This document shows positions 15,001 to 27,000 of a DNA stretch of 64,000 bases, piece by piece. This DNA comes from Erythrocercus mccallii (taxonomy: Eukaryota > Chordata > Aves > Passeriformes > Dicruridae). Under the pieces are notes generated by a model that saw only the letters and a list, made by a program, of their open reading frames with translations, did no database searches and was not told the DNA's origin. Numbering within the stretch: the first letter of the stretch is position 1; every line of letters begins with the position of its first letter. Location: the NCBI GenBank assembly GCA_013397435.1, contig VZRG01001999.1:2523-66522 (forward strand), written 5' to 3'. The translations under genes and the position numbers were made by a program.

Positions 15001-18000
15001 GAAATGTAGTTCAGAAATTGTTACAGGTTATCTGTGTTTGGAGTTTGGTTTGGTTTTGTTTGGGTTTTTTATCTGAAATTTGTTGAGCAGGCTCTTTTTT
15101 GCTTCAATGCAGTGAGTAAGGAACAGCAGATGCAGTTGGAAAAAAGGTGGTTGAATAACACTTGTAGTTTTGGCTTTGGTAGGCTATTTTCAGATGAATT
15201 TTTAGGTTTCTGAATATTTTGGAGACTGTGTATACATTTAAGGAATTGGTCTAGTGATGTGTTCAGTTACACATGTTAGTGCCTATCGTGAGCTGACTGT
15301 GAGGGAACAAAAATCCCTGGGTAACTGTAATTACTGTACTGTGGAGAATAGAGACTGAAAAAGTTATGTTTGTCAGAGGGACAATGACATCTCTGCACAT
15401 CAGGGTCTTATTCTCCCCTTCCCATGAGAGATCACGAAAGTCAGGATCCGTTGCAAGGGGCAGCAGGTGAGGCCTTAGGATCACTTGGATTGCCTGGAAC
15501 AGGCAGTGCTGGCTGTGGGCACACTGTAGGGTTTGTAGTTTGTGTGAAGTAGGAAGGGCTGTGCCTCTGGTGGCATTTAGCTGTGCTTTCTGCAACATTC
15601 TGTGTCGAGGCTTCCACCACAGGCCTTGCTTAACTGGGCTCAGATACAAGGGGGTGTGTTACACTCTTTAGTGTGAGAAACCTTCTGGACACAACCACGT
15701 TGTATTTCACAATAGTGTCAGATGCTGCATGGTCTGATGCCTTTCTTAATTTATTCCCACATTCTGGTGTTCAAGGAGTGGCTGTAAGCTGGTGCCATGC
15801 GTGGTTGTGCTTCCTGAGAGGCACTGTGATGCCACTGGTGGTGTTTAGGCTCAGCAGGGAGGTCTGCTGTTTAAACGTGGTCTTTTCTTGTGGCCAAAAA
15901 AGGACAAACACAGCCAACAGGGTTTTCTTGAAACAGGAAGATTTGTAGTGTCTTCAGGTGACCAGTGCTACAGCCAACAGGAAGGAAGTAAATCTCCCTC
16001 CTTTTTACGCTGGCAGGCAGTGGCTTCTCTCAAGAGCTCCAGGCTAATTGATCTCCTTCTACACTAAATAAAGTAGATTCCATAGCCCAGCTCAAAAGGC
16101 AGTCTCTGTTCTCCTTGAGCTCTTACTCCAAAAACTGCATTATGAGATTCTCTGTGAAAGAGATCCAGCCTTGGTCCTGTGGGGCCCTAACCAAGGACAC
16201 TTGGAACTAGCAGCAGCTTTTGGTCAGTGGAAGGGCGTTCCAAGGGAATGTGTAAGAAGTGGCTGATCACCTGCCACAGCTGAACAGGCTGTGCATGGCA
16301 TCATTTTATTCTTCTTGTCTAGCAGATCCAGCAGGCCTGTACAGGAGCAATCCCCTCCCTTGCTTTCTCCCCGTTCAACGCTTCCCACCAGTTGCTTTTC
16401 CTTCCTTCCTTCAAGAGCGTGATTGTCATACCTGAGTTATGCTTGTGTAGAGGAGCCCAGTAAGGAATCAGATGTCAGCCTAAGAAGTATTTCTGTTCTT
16501 TTCCCTGTTTTGATCAGGATTCTCTGGGAATGCTGAAACCGAAAGACATGCCGCGTTTTATTCCCTGCCATCCTCGATAGAACGGACTCCCACCAAGTTA
16601 GCCACACAGAAAGTTGCCTTTGGCTCTCATGGAAATTCAGCCTTTCAACCCATTGCAGCTAGCTGTAAAATAGTGCCTCAAGGTCAGAGTCCAAGCCCTG
16701 CAGAGTCACCAGGAAAATCCTTCCAGCCTATCACCATGAGTTGCAAGATTGTATCAGGTGAATGTTAGTTTACTTACCCGAGTGCCTCCCCCTGGAAAAC
16801 CAGAGAGTGAACCAGTTGGACTTGTTTTGTGCCCTTCCCTTGATTTTCTGCCAGTCTTTGAGCATCAGACAGTAGGAATCTCTAGAATAAGGAGCTAAGC
16901 ACACTTCTTAATGTTCAATTAAAAAAAACAAGTGTGAAATGATTCACAACAGATGAAAAGCAGGATGAAAGCTTTCTCTCCCTATTCTTGAATGCTTTTA
17001 AGTATGAAGTAGATAGTCTTGAAATGGACTGCTAGCCACAGAAAGGCCCAGGCAGAAACACATCTTCCATGTGGAATATTCTGTGTGGGAAAAGTACATT
17101 CTTCTCTCTCCTGATTTCAAGACAGCCTGCATGGATTAAGAAGAATTTTTTTCTTCGTTACTGGCAAATAATTAGTTTAGTTTTAACCTTGTAGACTCAA
17201 ATAGACCCTCTTGTGCTTGCCATATTGCATTAGATGAAGCAGCTTTGGTCTTGGTCTTCCAAAAGTCCACCTTGTGCTGGATTAAATTGCCAGCTGGCTG
17301 CAGTTGGCAGCGTGGCAGCTTCTGACCCAAACATGGCCAAAGTGCTGCTTTGTTCATTTCACTTGTGGTCCCTTCCCTGCCCCTGGGTTTGGTGCCAGTC
17401 ACTGGATGATGTTTTACATCAGAAAGTATTAATGTACAACTCACCATGGCACATGCTGTGAAGCTGCAAGGTAACCTGTTGCAGCTCTTCATTTTCTGGT
17501 GTTCAGGGTAGAGAGGATGAAGCACCAGCTATCAGTACGTGTGATTTCTGGTGATCTGCTCCCGGATAATTTTCTTAAAGTGTCTGGTTTACTGGGTTTT
17601 TTTGGTTTTGTTGTTTTGTTTTTTAATTAAATTTCAATATTGTTCCTTGACATCTTAAAACTGTACTCAGGTTGATTTACACTTGAACCTATGCCAAGTG
17701 CTTTATTCTTTCTTTATAAGCTCTTCTCTTGATCTTTTCCCAAAGCTTCCTAGAAAGGAGGAATTACAGGGGCCATCCTATCTTTCCTAAAGTCCTTGGA
17801 CTACTCTTTGTTGATCTTTGCTATTTAAATGTTTCCCTGCTAAACATTTTTCCAAGGTTCTGCTGTCTGCTGAGAAGGATTATCCCGTTCAGATTTCAAA
17901 GCAGTTTATAAGACACGGGGATTTTATTTATGAGCATTTATGTTCTGTTTTAACTGTCAGTAACTGCCAAAGAAAGTAGACTAACGGGCAGGTGAAGCTT

Positions 18001-21000
18001 GGTGTTTGTTGCTGTCTCTTTTCTCTGATCACTTCCTTGCCAGTCCCTTTCTCTGAGTTTCTTGTTTACCTCTTCATGTAGCTTTTTTCTTCTCTAGTTT
18101 CTATCTCTCCTGGCCGTGTTACCCAGAAGCTGCCTATTTTACAGATTGATTTCAAGGGTTTCTGCTGTAGTGAGAGCAGTGAAGGGATCTGAGTGTTGCT
18201 GCTGCCCAAGGCTGTTTCATGCAGCCTTTTTAGAGAAGCTGCTTGGTTCCCACTCTTGAGTGCCTGTACCTTGGGCTGCGCAAGGGCAAGAGACCTCAGC
18301 TCTCTTTCTCCATCTCCTTGGGTGCACTGGTCTTGGCAGTGAGAATGATGTAGCTAATATCCCTCAGGATTCAGGGCTGGACCAGATGGCTTCTCAAGTT
18401 CCCTTTGAGCCTTGCTTGTCCTGGCAGGCAGAGCATGTCCAGGGTAGGTATGAGCCGTAGTGCTTTATGTGCCTTTTCCTCTCCTTCTGTCTCCTCTTTC
18501 CTTCTCCAAGTCCTGTGAGCTCACTCAGGCTGGGAAATGCATCCTCAAAAAACGTTCCTTTTCTAAGCCATTCTCAAAAGTACTACTATTGCCATGTTTT
18601 TATGTTCTGACAACATTTACAAGCTAGAAGCATTGGACTTTTTTTCTCAAGGTTCTCCAATATCGACCCCTAGTCCATCTCCGCTACCTCGTACCCCAAC
18701 GTCCACTCCGGTGCACATGAAGCAAGGCTCTGCTGGCTCAGTCCTCAATAACCCCTATATTATTGTGGACAAGCCTGGACAGACGGTTGGAGCAGCAGCC
18801 ACAAGCACAGGTGTGTAGTGTGACCACAGAGGGCAGTGGCTTAGTCTTACCCATTCAAGTTTGTTCTCCCTGTGAAATGATCAGTGTAACAGCAGCACTG
18901 CAGCTGGTGGAGATGCAAAAGTGCTCAGCAGAGGAAGGTGTTGGTGTGCACAGCTGGCCTGTGTGCCTGGCTGAGGGTATCTCAGACTTGAGCATCGCTT
19001 CCTTTAGGAAACAGCACAGTGTAAAGCCAGACTGAATTCACACACACCTCTTCAAAGAGAGCCTGTTCTTTTCAGAAGAAAAGGGGAGAAAGTGATGTAG
19101 ACTGTTGCACAGCTTTAGAAGGAGGAGTGCACAGGTAGTTGGGTGGCACTGCTGGCACGGATGTGACCAAGAGCATGCAGAGGTCACAGTGACTGGCAGA
19201 TCAGTCTGAGGTCCCAGTGTGGGACACAGTGGGTGTGTTGAAATGCAGAGATCCTGGTTACCAGGAGAACAGCCATGCTGGATTTTGTTACTGCTCTCAG
19301 CTTCTATCTGGTCAAATTCCAGCTGGTTTGGATTCCTCTTAACTGGATGCCCTCGTTGGTGACAAAAGCTTGGGGTCACAGGGAGGGCTGAACTGCAGGA
19401 CACAGGTGATGGATAGAGGAGTCAGTCAGTAATCTTTGTGTTGGGGTGGAGGAAAGGTCCCTCAGAAGTCATTTATTTGTTGTGATATACGGCTAAGAAC
19501 TGCTGTCTATTTTAAAACACCCTTGTTTGTGTATGTGTGTGCTTCCCAGCACCTCAGCAGGATGATCAGGGTAATGAGGGATGAGGGAGTGCAGCATCCA
19601 TGGAACACAAACTGTTTGCTGGGCATGGTTGTAAAACACAAAAACTCTTTTTACTAATGCTTCCTCCTTTTATTTGAGGGAACATAGCTGTCATATTCAT
19701 TTTAACTTCATCACAGAGGTAATTGGTAGGGTAATTGGTAGGAATTGTGTAGCTGTGTCTGAATTTTTTTAAGTATGTTTTGGGGCTTTCTTGGTAACAC
19801 TGATGCTGTTTCACCAATAGGGTTTGATTAATTGGGTTTTTTTTATTGTTTGCGGGATTTCTGTCTCTTATTTTCTGTTTCTTCTTTACCTCCAGTCTGA
19901 CTGTCTACTCTTCCTAAAGGATTTATCATGTTTTGGGCTCTTCTTAATAGAGGGTTGTCCATGGAGGATATGATGTGCAGATGCACCAGATTGTTGGGAT
20001 GTAGAGGTGTTAGCGCAGTTATTGTTAAAGTGCAGTTACTGTTAAAGCTGCATTTTCCCCCCACAGTGGGCATGTACAGAGTGGCCTGGCAGAGGCTGCT
20101 TGCTGCCTCTCCCTCCCTGCACTCCTGTGCTTCCCCTGCATCCTGCACGAGTCAGATCACATCAGTGGCAGAGCAGAAAATTGATACCCTCCCCTCCCCA
20201 GACCACTTTGTTGTGAGAGAGCCTCATCACCAGACCCTGTGTGAGGGCGCAGGAGGGTCTGTGGAAATGACTATTCGGCAACAGCAGCCAGGCTGAATTG
20301 AGCATAATGTGTATTACAGAAAAAGTCACTGGGCCACTTTTGATAAGGCTGCGGATTGTATTTAAGAAAAGGGGTGAGATCTTCATATTTTAAAAGCCAG
20401 CCTTCCCAAAGCCCTTATTCTCAGAAATGGCTGCTCATTTACTTCTAAACTCAAGTGTGGATTATAGTACAACTGTATGAGACACTGGTTTTTTGCTTTC
20501 ATGTGTGTAATCCGTGGCTTTGGTGTCTCTTGAACAAACAAAACTGCCAAACCAGCCCAACAGCAGCAGTCACAAAACTGCTGAGGAGCACTCTTGTGCA
20601 CGTGCTGATAATGCAGGATAAGTTTACCACTGGTCCCTCATCCATCTTGGGGGCCAGGAGAGTGCTGTGGCACATGTGTCGGTCTGATAATTTTGCAAGA
20701 GCGTCTGCCACACATGACTCTATGCCTTCATTCCTTGTTTCTGTTTCTTCTTTCCTCACTCTGTCCCTTGCTCTCGTTACTCCTCACTTTGTCTCCTTCC
20801 TTTCGTGGCCTTTCTTTTCCTTCCCTCTCCAAGCCTTCCTCCATGCCAGTGCCAATGCTAGCGTGGGTTCAGGGGGCTTTTGGGCAGCAGAGGACTTTGC
20901 ATCTCTCCTAATTTCACATATTTGCACCCATAGCTGATCTCCTCAGCCACCCAGGAAGGTTCCTGACCATTTGCTTGCAGCACACAGAGCAGTGGGTGGA

Positions 21001-24000
21001 GAGCACCTTCTCTGGGGCGTGGTTCCTGCAGGTGGAAATTTGATGCTGGGTCTGTTTTGTGCCCGTGGCGGTTCCTGCTGATGTACCTGATGGAGAACAC
21101 AGATGAAATGAAATGCCCTGTTCCTTGTTAGAAGAGGTTTCATGTGTGCCCTGCTCCCAGCCCTCACCCAGCATCTGCTTTATTTCCTGCTGTGCAGGGA
21201 GTCCCACCAGCAAACTGAGCAGTGTCTGCCAGGCCTCTCACGGGACTGGATCTCCTGTGTCAAAGACCCATGGGAGCAGTTTTGGCACCTCAGCTGTCAA
21301 GGTAATGTTCTCATTGGGTGTGTACTTCCCCTTCAAAGTCCAGCTTTCTATTAAATGGGACTTTTTAGCTTTAAAAATTCTGCACTTCTGGCAAGTTCCT
21401 TGGATTGTCATTTCATGTGAAGGTTTACTGGGTCTAACAGATGGAGCCATAGGAGAACATGGTGGTTATACAAGATGATAGTGTCACTTCATGCAGCTCT
21501 AATTAGGCTTAGCTACATGTCTGTTAAAGGCACTGCTCTTCTACTTCTCTGCAAGGAAATCCATGGAGGGTATAGCTCCCCAAAGGTTGTATCTTTCAAA
21601 AAAGCTCTTCTGTAGCTGGCTTTGATCTTCTTCACTTTGTTAGTCACAGAGTATGATTAAACCAGAGATGCCTACCTCAAAACCTTCACTCTGTTCATTA
21701 TTTTTGTACAGCAGCTGTTCTTAGCAGCCTGAAAATAACTCATGTAGTGGTTTTACAACTGCCTGCGTTTAGAAAAATATTTGTGTAAACAGTGGAGTAA
21801 CATTTGGATGTGTAAACATCCAAATTTCTGATCTGCAGAGCCCGAAAGATACAGAGCTGAACTGTCTCACATAAAATCTTTCCCTCATCTTGTGCTAGGG
21901 TTGATATTTCTGGCAGGGAAGTGGCGTCAGCAAGGCTCTGAGAGCAGCTGGTGGGTGTGCTGCTGGAAACAGGAGCGTTTCCCTGTCTCCAGGCCTCAGT
22001 ATTAAAGCAGGATATGGTGGGGGAAGGCTTGCCAGTCAGCCTGCAGAGAGCAAATCACTTCACATTTGGATCTGAGGTGCTTCCTATGTCTGCTGGGGAA
22101 AAGGTGATGCAGACTGTTGTCTGAAGCAGTTAGTTTGGAGTAGCATTTTCAGTGTCAGGTGTGCAGCTGGCCAGTCAGATTTTAAAAACCTGTGTGCTCA
22201 GATGGATTTCACTTAACTTTGTTGAAAATTGTTCATTATTCTTTATTTGTCACTGATTTGGGACAGTTTTTGGAAAAGTTTTCAATGAGTCAGAGTAGGC
22301 ACACGTCATTAGTAACAGCTGAATTCCATATTTCCAGGGCAACATTAAAAACTGAAGATATTTTTAAAAACCCATAAAAATCATACTTCTGTAAACAGAA
22401 GTGTAATTTGCTTTATGTCTTCTGGTTGGTGGAAAAGATGTAATTTTAGGGTTTCTTTAAAGAGAAGAGTGTGCCTGATAGTTCAGTGGGATATTACAGA
22501 GTGGGATATTGATCAGAGAACATGAGTGGATATTTTTACCTGTGTATGACACGGTAAGAAACAGTTACTGCTGCTGGAGATGTAACTTTCCAATTTGCTT
22601 TGTAGGTTGTATTAAGAAAGTTTGACTCCTTTTACTGGAGTGTTGACTGATTTTTGGAAATGTCTTATTTGCACAAGTAGTTTGGCCTGCCCAGATGGTC
22701 CATGCTGCCCTTTATTAGCAGTCACTTGTTTTATTTCTTCTATTGGACGTATCACTGATGTTTGCACCGTGTCTTCTTATTTGCAGCAGGAGGATTCTCT
22801 TTTTGCCACCATGCCACCGCTTTGTCCCATTGGGAGTCATTCCAAGGTGCAAAGCCCCAAATCGGTCACTGGAGGACTGGGCGCTTTTACAAAGGTATCC
22901 CTCCTGACTTTTGTGCTGGGACAGGCAGCCCAGTAGTGTCATTTCATGCTGATTTGTGCCAGAAACCATGCAACTCCAGTAAAACTCTTACTGGAACCAA
23001 TGTATCTTGCTGTTAAGGGCTCTGTAGCATCTCTCAAAAATGTGTCTTCTTTTTTTTCTCTGTGGCTCTGCTGTACCTGGGATCTTTTTTTTTATCACCT
23101 CTTCCATCCTTTCTGGAGTTCTTTTTTGGATCACTCTTGTGTTCAGGCTGATATTTTGAAAGATATTTTTAGTGGGATGCAGTGGAAGTAAACTGCAATA
23201 GATCTGTCAGAAGCTTCTTAAAAAATTGTAACAGTGATTTGTGAATCTCAGATGTTGCTGCTTCTGACTGTGTTTCCTCAAATATTACCACATGGAATAT
23301 AAAATTGTTTCTGGCAATATTAGGTGATCCAAGTAAAAGCTGAAAGAATGCTTCCTACCAGTTACAGTACCTACAGCAATCTAACATGAAAAAAACTCGA
23401 AAGAGGCTTTTTTGTGTCACTGCCTTTAGGGATTAGATGTAGGGCTATCTCAGGGGAAACACAAAACATACAGACAAGAGAATGTGTATATGTCAGCTAT
23501 AATCATTTATAGTGTCTATAGCTATTGCTTGTAGTGTTGCAGGATAGAAATAAAAAACAGCTTCAGAACATTAATTTGAAACTTTAGAGTGTTGTGGCTC
23601 TGCGCTGAAGAAGTCAGGTGTGGCTAAGTCCCTTGTCAGGAGGAGTGGTACCTGTAACACTACCAGCAATTGCTGTGACTCTGTACACAATTTCCATGAC
23701 CACCTCTGAAATGGGGACTGCTTTGTCACTATGTCACTTCGTCACACCACCCCACATACTGTGTGGGACCAGCCCTCACTTAGAGCTGAGTTGGAGAGGC
23801 CCCGTGGTGGTGAGCACCATGGCTGAGTTCAGAGTGTGCCTGCCCCTCCCTGCAGACAGGCTGCTCCACAAGCCATCTGCAATGGCTGAAGGTGATGCCT
23901 TGGAGGGGCTCCCTAGAACAGAGGCTAGACAAGATTAAGAGAATAAAGTGGGTGTTTATTAAAGGCCTTCAATAGGTACACCTTGGGCAGTCCCAAGGCT

Positions 24001-27000
24001 ACTCCCAGAGGCTACATCCAAGGTGGACGATGGTCATGAGTTTCTCAGACAACTATAAGTTTGATCCATTTACATATCAGGGGTTAATTCTCCAATTACA
24101 GCTTCAGGTAATGAAATAATTTACCCCCAGTTTGCTCCTCCCTGATTCACTTTTGTTTATACTTTCTGGGGCCTGGGGCTGTAGGGTGTCCTTGGATCTC
24201 AGGCCCAGAGGAATTGTTTTGTCTGACCAATGTGTGAAGACAGTAGCTAACACTCTATATGGAATTTGGAGTTCACACTGATGCAGTACAGGGTTTGAAA
24301 AGTCCTTGTGCCTGTTTGTTCCCCTTGCCCAGGTGATAATCAAGCAGGAGCCTGGGGAGCTGCCGCAGCAGGCGGCGGTGCCGGCGGCGGGCGCGGCGCA
24401 GCCCTCGGTGCAGCAGTACGTCACCGTCAAGGGCAGCCACATGCTGGCCCTGTCCCCACAGAAACCCGTGGGGAGCACCGGCGAGGGCACGGTGCAGTCC
24501 AAGGTATGGGGCACGTGGGCATCTCTGGGGTGCTGGGAGCTGTCTCGTGGTGTACTGCAGCCCCATGGGCAGCTGGGTTCCTGTGTGCTGAGTGGCTTGT
24601 GTCCTGCTTCCATACAGTGCTTGGGAAGGGAGCAGGCTGAGCAGGCACTGTTGCATTTTACTGTGTACAGGGACCTCTGCTTCTGTCCAAGCCGTTGCAA
24701 CAGTGAGGTGCAGGTGCTTTTGGACTGTCAACCCCGAAAGCTGGCTGCTGTCAGCAGCTCTTGCTGAAACTCATCCAGGTCTTTCCATAAGAGAAGGTGA
24801 ATTCTTTCCTAGGGATGCAGGCCTGCAACACAGAAGAACGGCACAAACAGGGAGCAGGGTGGAGGCTGAGCCAGAACTAGCATTAGGTGAAAGCAGTCCT
24901 ACTTGTGTGGCAACTCGAGCATTTTACTGCAGGAGTCGTGCCAATGCAGTCCTGCTTTGACAGGAGTGACACAGCTGCTGAGAAGGCACAGTGCAGTGAC
25001 AAGATGACAGATGTGTCAGAAATTGTCTCCATTCTTGCCTCTTCACATTGTGGATGGAGTCAAATGATGTGCCAGGCACTAGAAATTACATACAGAACTT
25101 TCACGTTTGCATAAGTAAACACTCTTTTTGCATTTGCAACGTTGCCTTGTTCTTTTTGCTGCCTTTCTTGCCTGTTTGAGCAGGTATGCAAAAACTCACG
25201 TTCCACTGCAGTTACCATTAACACATAAAATTGAAGCACTTTGTGGGTTCTGCTTTGAGACTGTAGTTTTCCCTGGGAATCTTCCCATGAATGTGTTGAA
25301 ACTGAATTTCTACATCTCTTAATTCACCAAAGCAAGCTTTATCTTCAGCTGGAATTAAGCCATTGCTTATAAATCAGAAAAAGAGGAATTGCCCTGTGAT
25401 TTGAATGAACTTAATCTTTTGTGGTTGCGCTGAGATCCTGACTGGGTTTAACAGTTTATCATTTTATTTGGGATTGGCCTCTTGCCGATTTAATTTTGTT
25501 CCTGAATGAAGAGCTTCTGTTCGTGACCAGGCATGTCCTGAAAGGTCTGGAGATGGGGGTCATGTACCAGCCAGGATTCCCAGGCTGGCTGGGCCCCATC
25601 CCATCCCATCCCATCCCATCCCTGTTTGTTGCAGGTTGTTGGTGTCCCAGTTGGTTCTGCGCTGCCGTCGACAGTGAAACAAGCGGTGGCAATAAGTGGT
25701 GGTCAGATCCTTGTGGCAAAATCCAGCTCCTCGGTAGCAAAGGCTGTTGGCTCGAAGCAGGTCGTGACTCAAGGTGTAGCCAAAGCCATCGTGAGTGGAG
25801 GTGGAGGGACAATTGTGGCTCAGCCCGTGCAGACTGTAACAAAGGCACAAGTTTCTTCCACAGGGGCTCTGAAAAGTACATCTCAAGGCTCAGGTAGAGT
25901 GACTTTACGCCTTGTTAATAGCTAGTGATGGGTCTGTAATGATTTATTCAACTGCAAAATAACTGTGTGTGATTGAAAACCTTGGAAGTGAGTAGAGAGC
26001 TCTGTAGGAAAATTCAGGCTGAGATTAGTAATAAAGAAAATGTTAATTCATTATCTGTAAGGGGGAAGAGGGAGCACAAGTGCTTTAAAACATTCAGTGT
26101 TCTGGGAGTGGAGACCAGGTGGATGCGCTGGGGAATGTCCAGGAGACCTTGCAGACTTTCATGGAGCCACGTTTTTGCCTGGCACTATGGTCCTTTGCCC
26201 ATGAGTCCAGCCAGCCAGAGCCAAAATGTCCCAGTTTCATCCCCACATTTTCCCCAGTGCTTACAGGTACAGGAGGATGGGCAGAAGCCCCCTGTCTGCA
26301 CCTGCACACAGCTGCTTTAGCTGAGCAATCTGAGGCTCTGGGCTGTTAGAAAGCTGCTGTGTGGTGCCTGAGGCTGCAGGAAGCCTGCAGACCCCACGGC
26401 TGTGCTGCTTTGGCCTGCAGCCACGAGTGGGATTGCACACAGAGAGATTGTTTCCAGACCTATTAAAAAAGTGTCTGTGCATCAGTGGTGGAGTTAATCT
26501 GTGGTTAGAGCAGCTAAGTAGGGATTACTGAGGGCTGGTTGCATGTCACTGAGTACTTCCATCCTGTGCAGATTCCAATGCATACTACTTTCTGCAAGCA
26601 GCTGTTTTATTCCTTTTTATTCTCTCTTTCTAGTGATGGCTACACTGCAGTTACCAGCCACCAACCTGGCAAACTTGGCAAACTTACCACCAGGCACCAA
26701 GCTGTACCTCACCACCAACAGCAAGAACCCTTCTGGGAAAGGAAAACTGCTACTGATACCCCAAGGAGCCATACTGCGAGCCACAAATAATGCTAGTTAG
26801 TCTTGCAGGGAAATCTAATGAGTTAAATAATGTAATCACTGCATAATTAATATGTTTGGCATTTTTGCTAGAAAGCATCCTGGTGCTGTGGAAGTCAGTA
26901 ATGGCATAGAGTTTCTTTGTTCACAACAACCCATATGTGGTGCCTTTTAAGGCTGAAATCTCACAAGTGGCTTTTGTTTTCAGTGAAACTGCTTTTCATG

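Noticed and set aside
24104..24731. Antisense frames of 198 and 152 codons over exon 14 and the LTR-like block
   Set aside because: They are shadows of the GC-rich exon 14 and the repeat. The real frame is on the plus strand and matches YEATS2.
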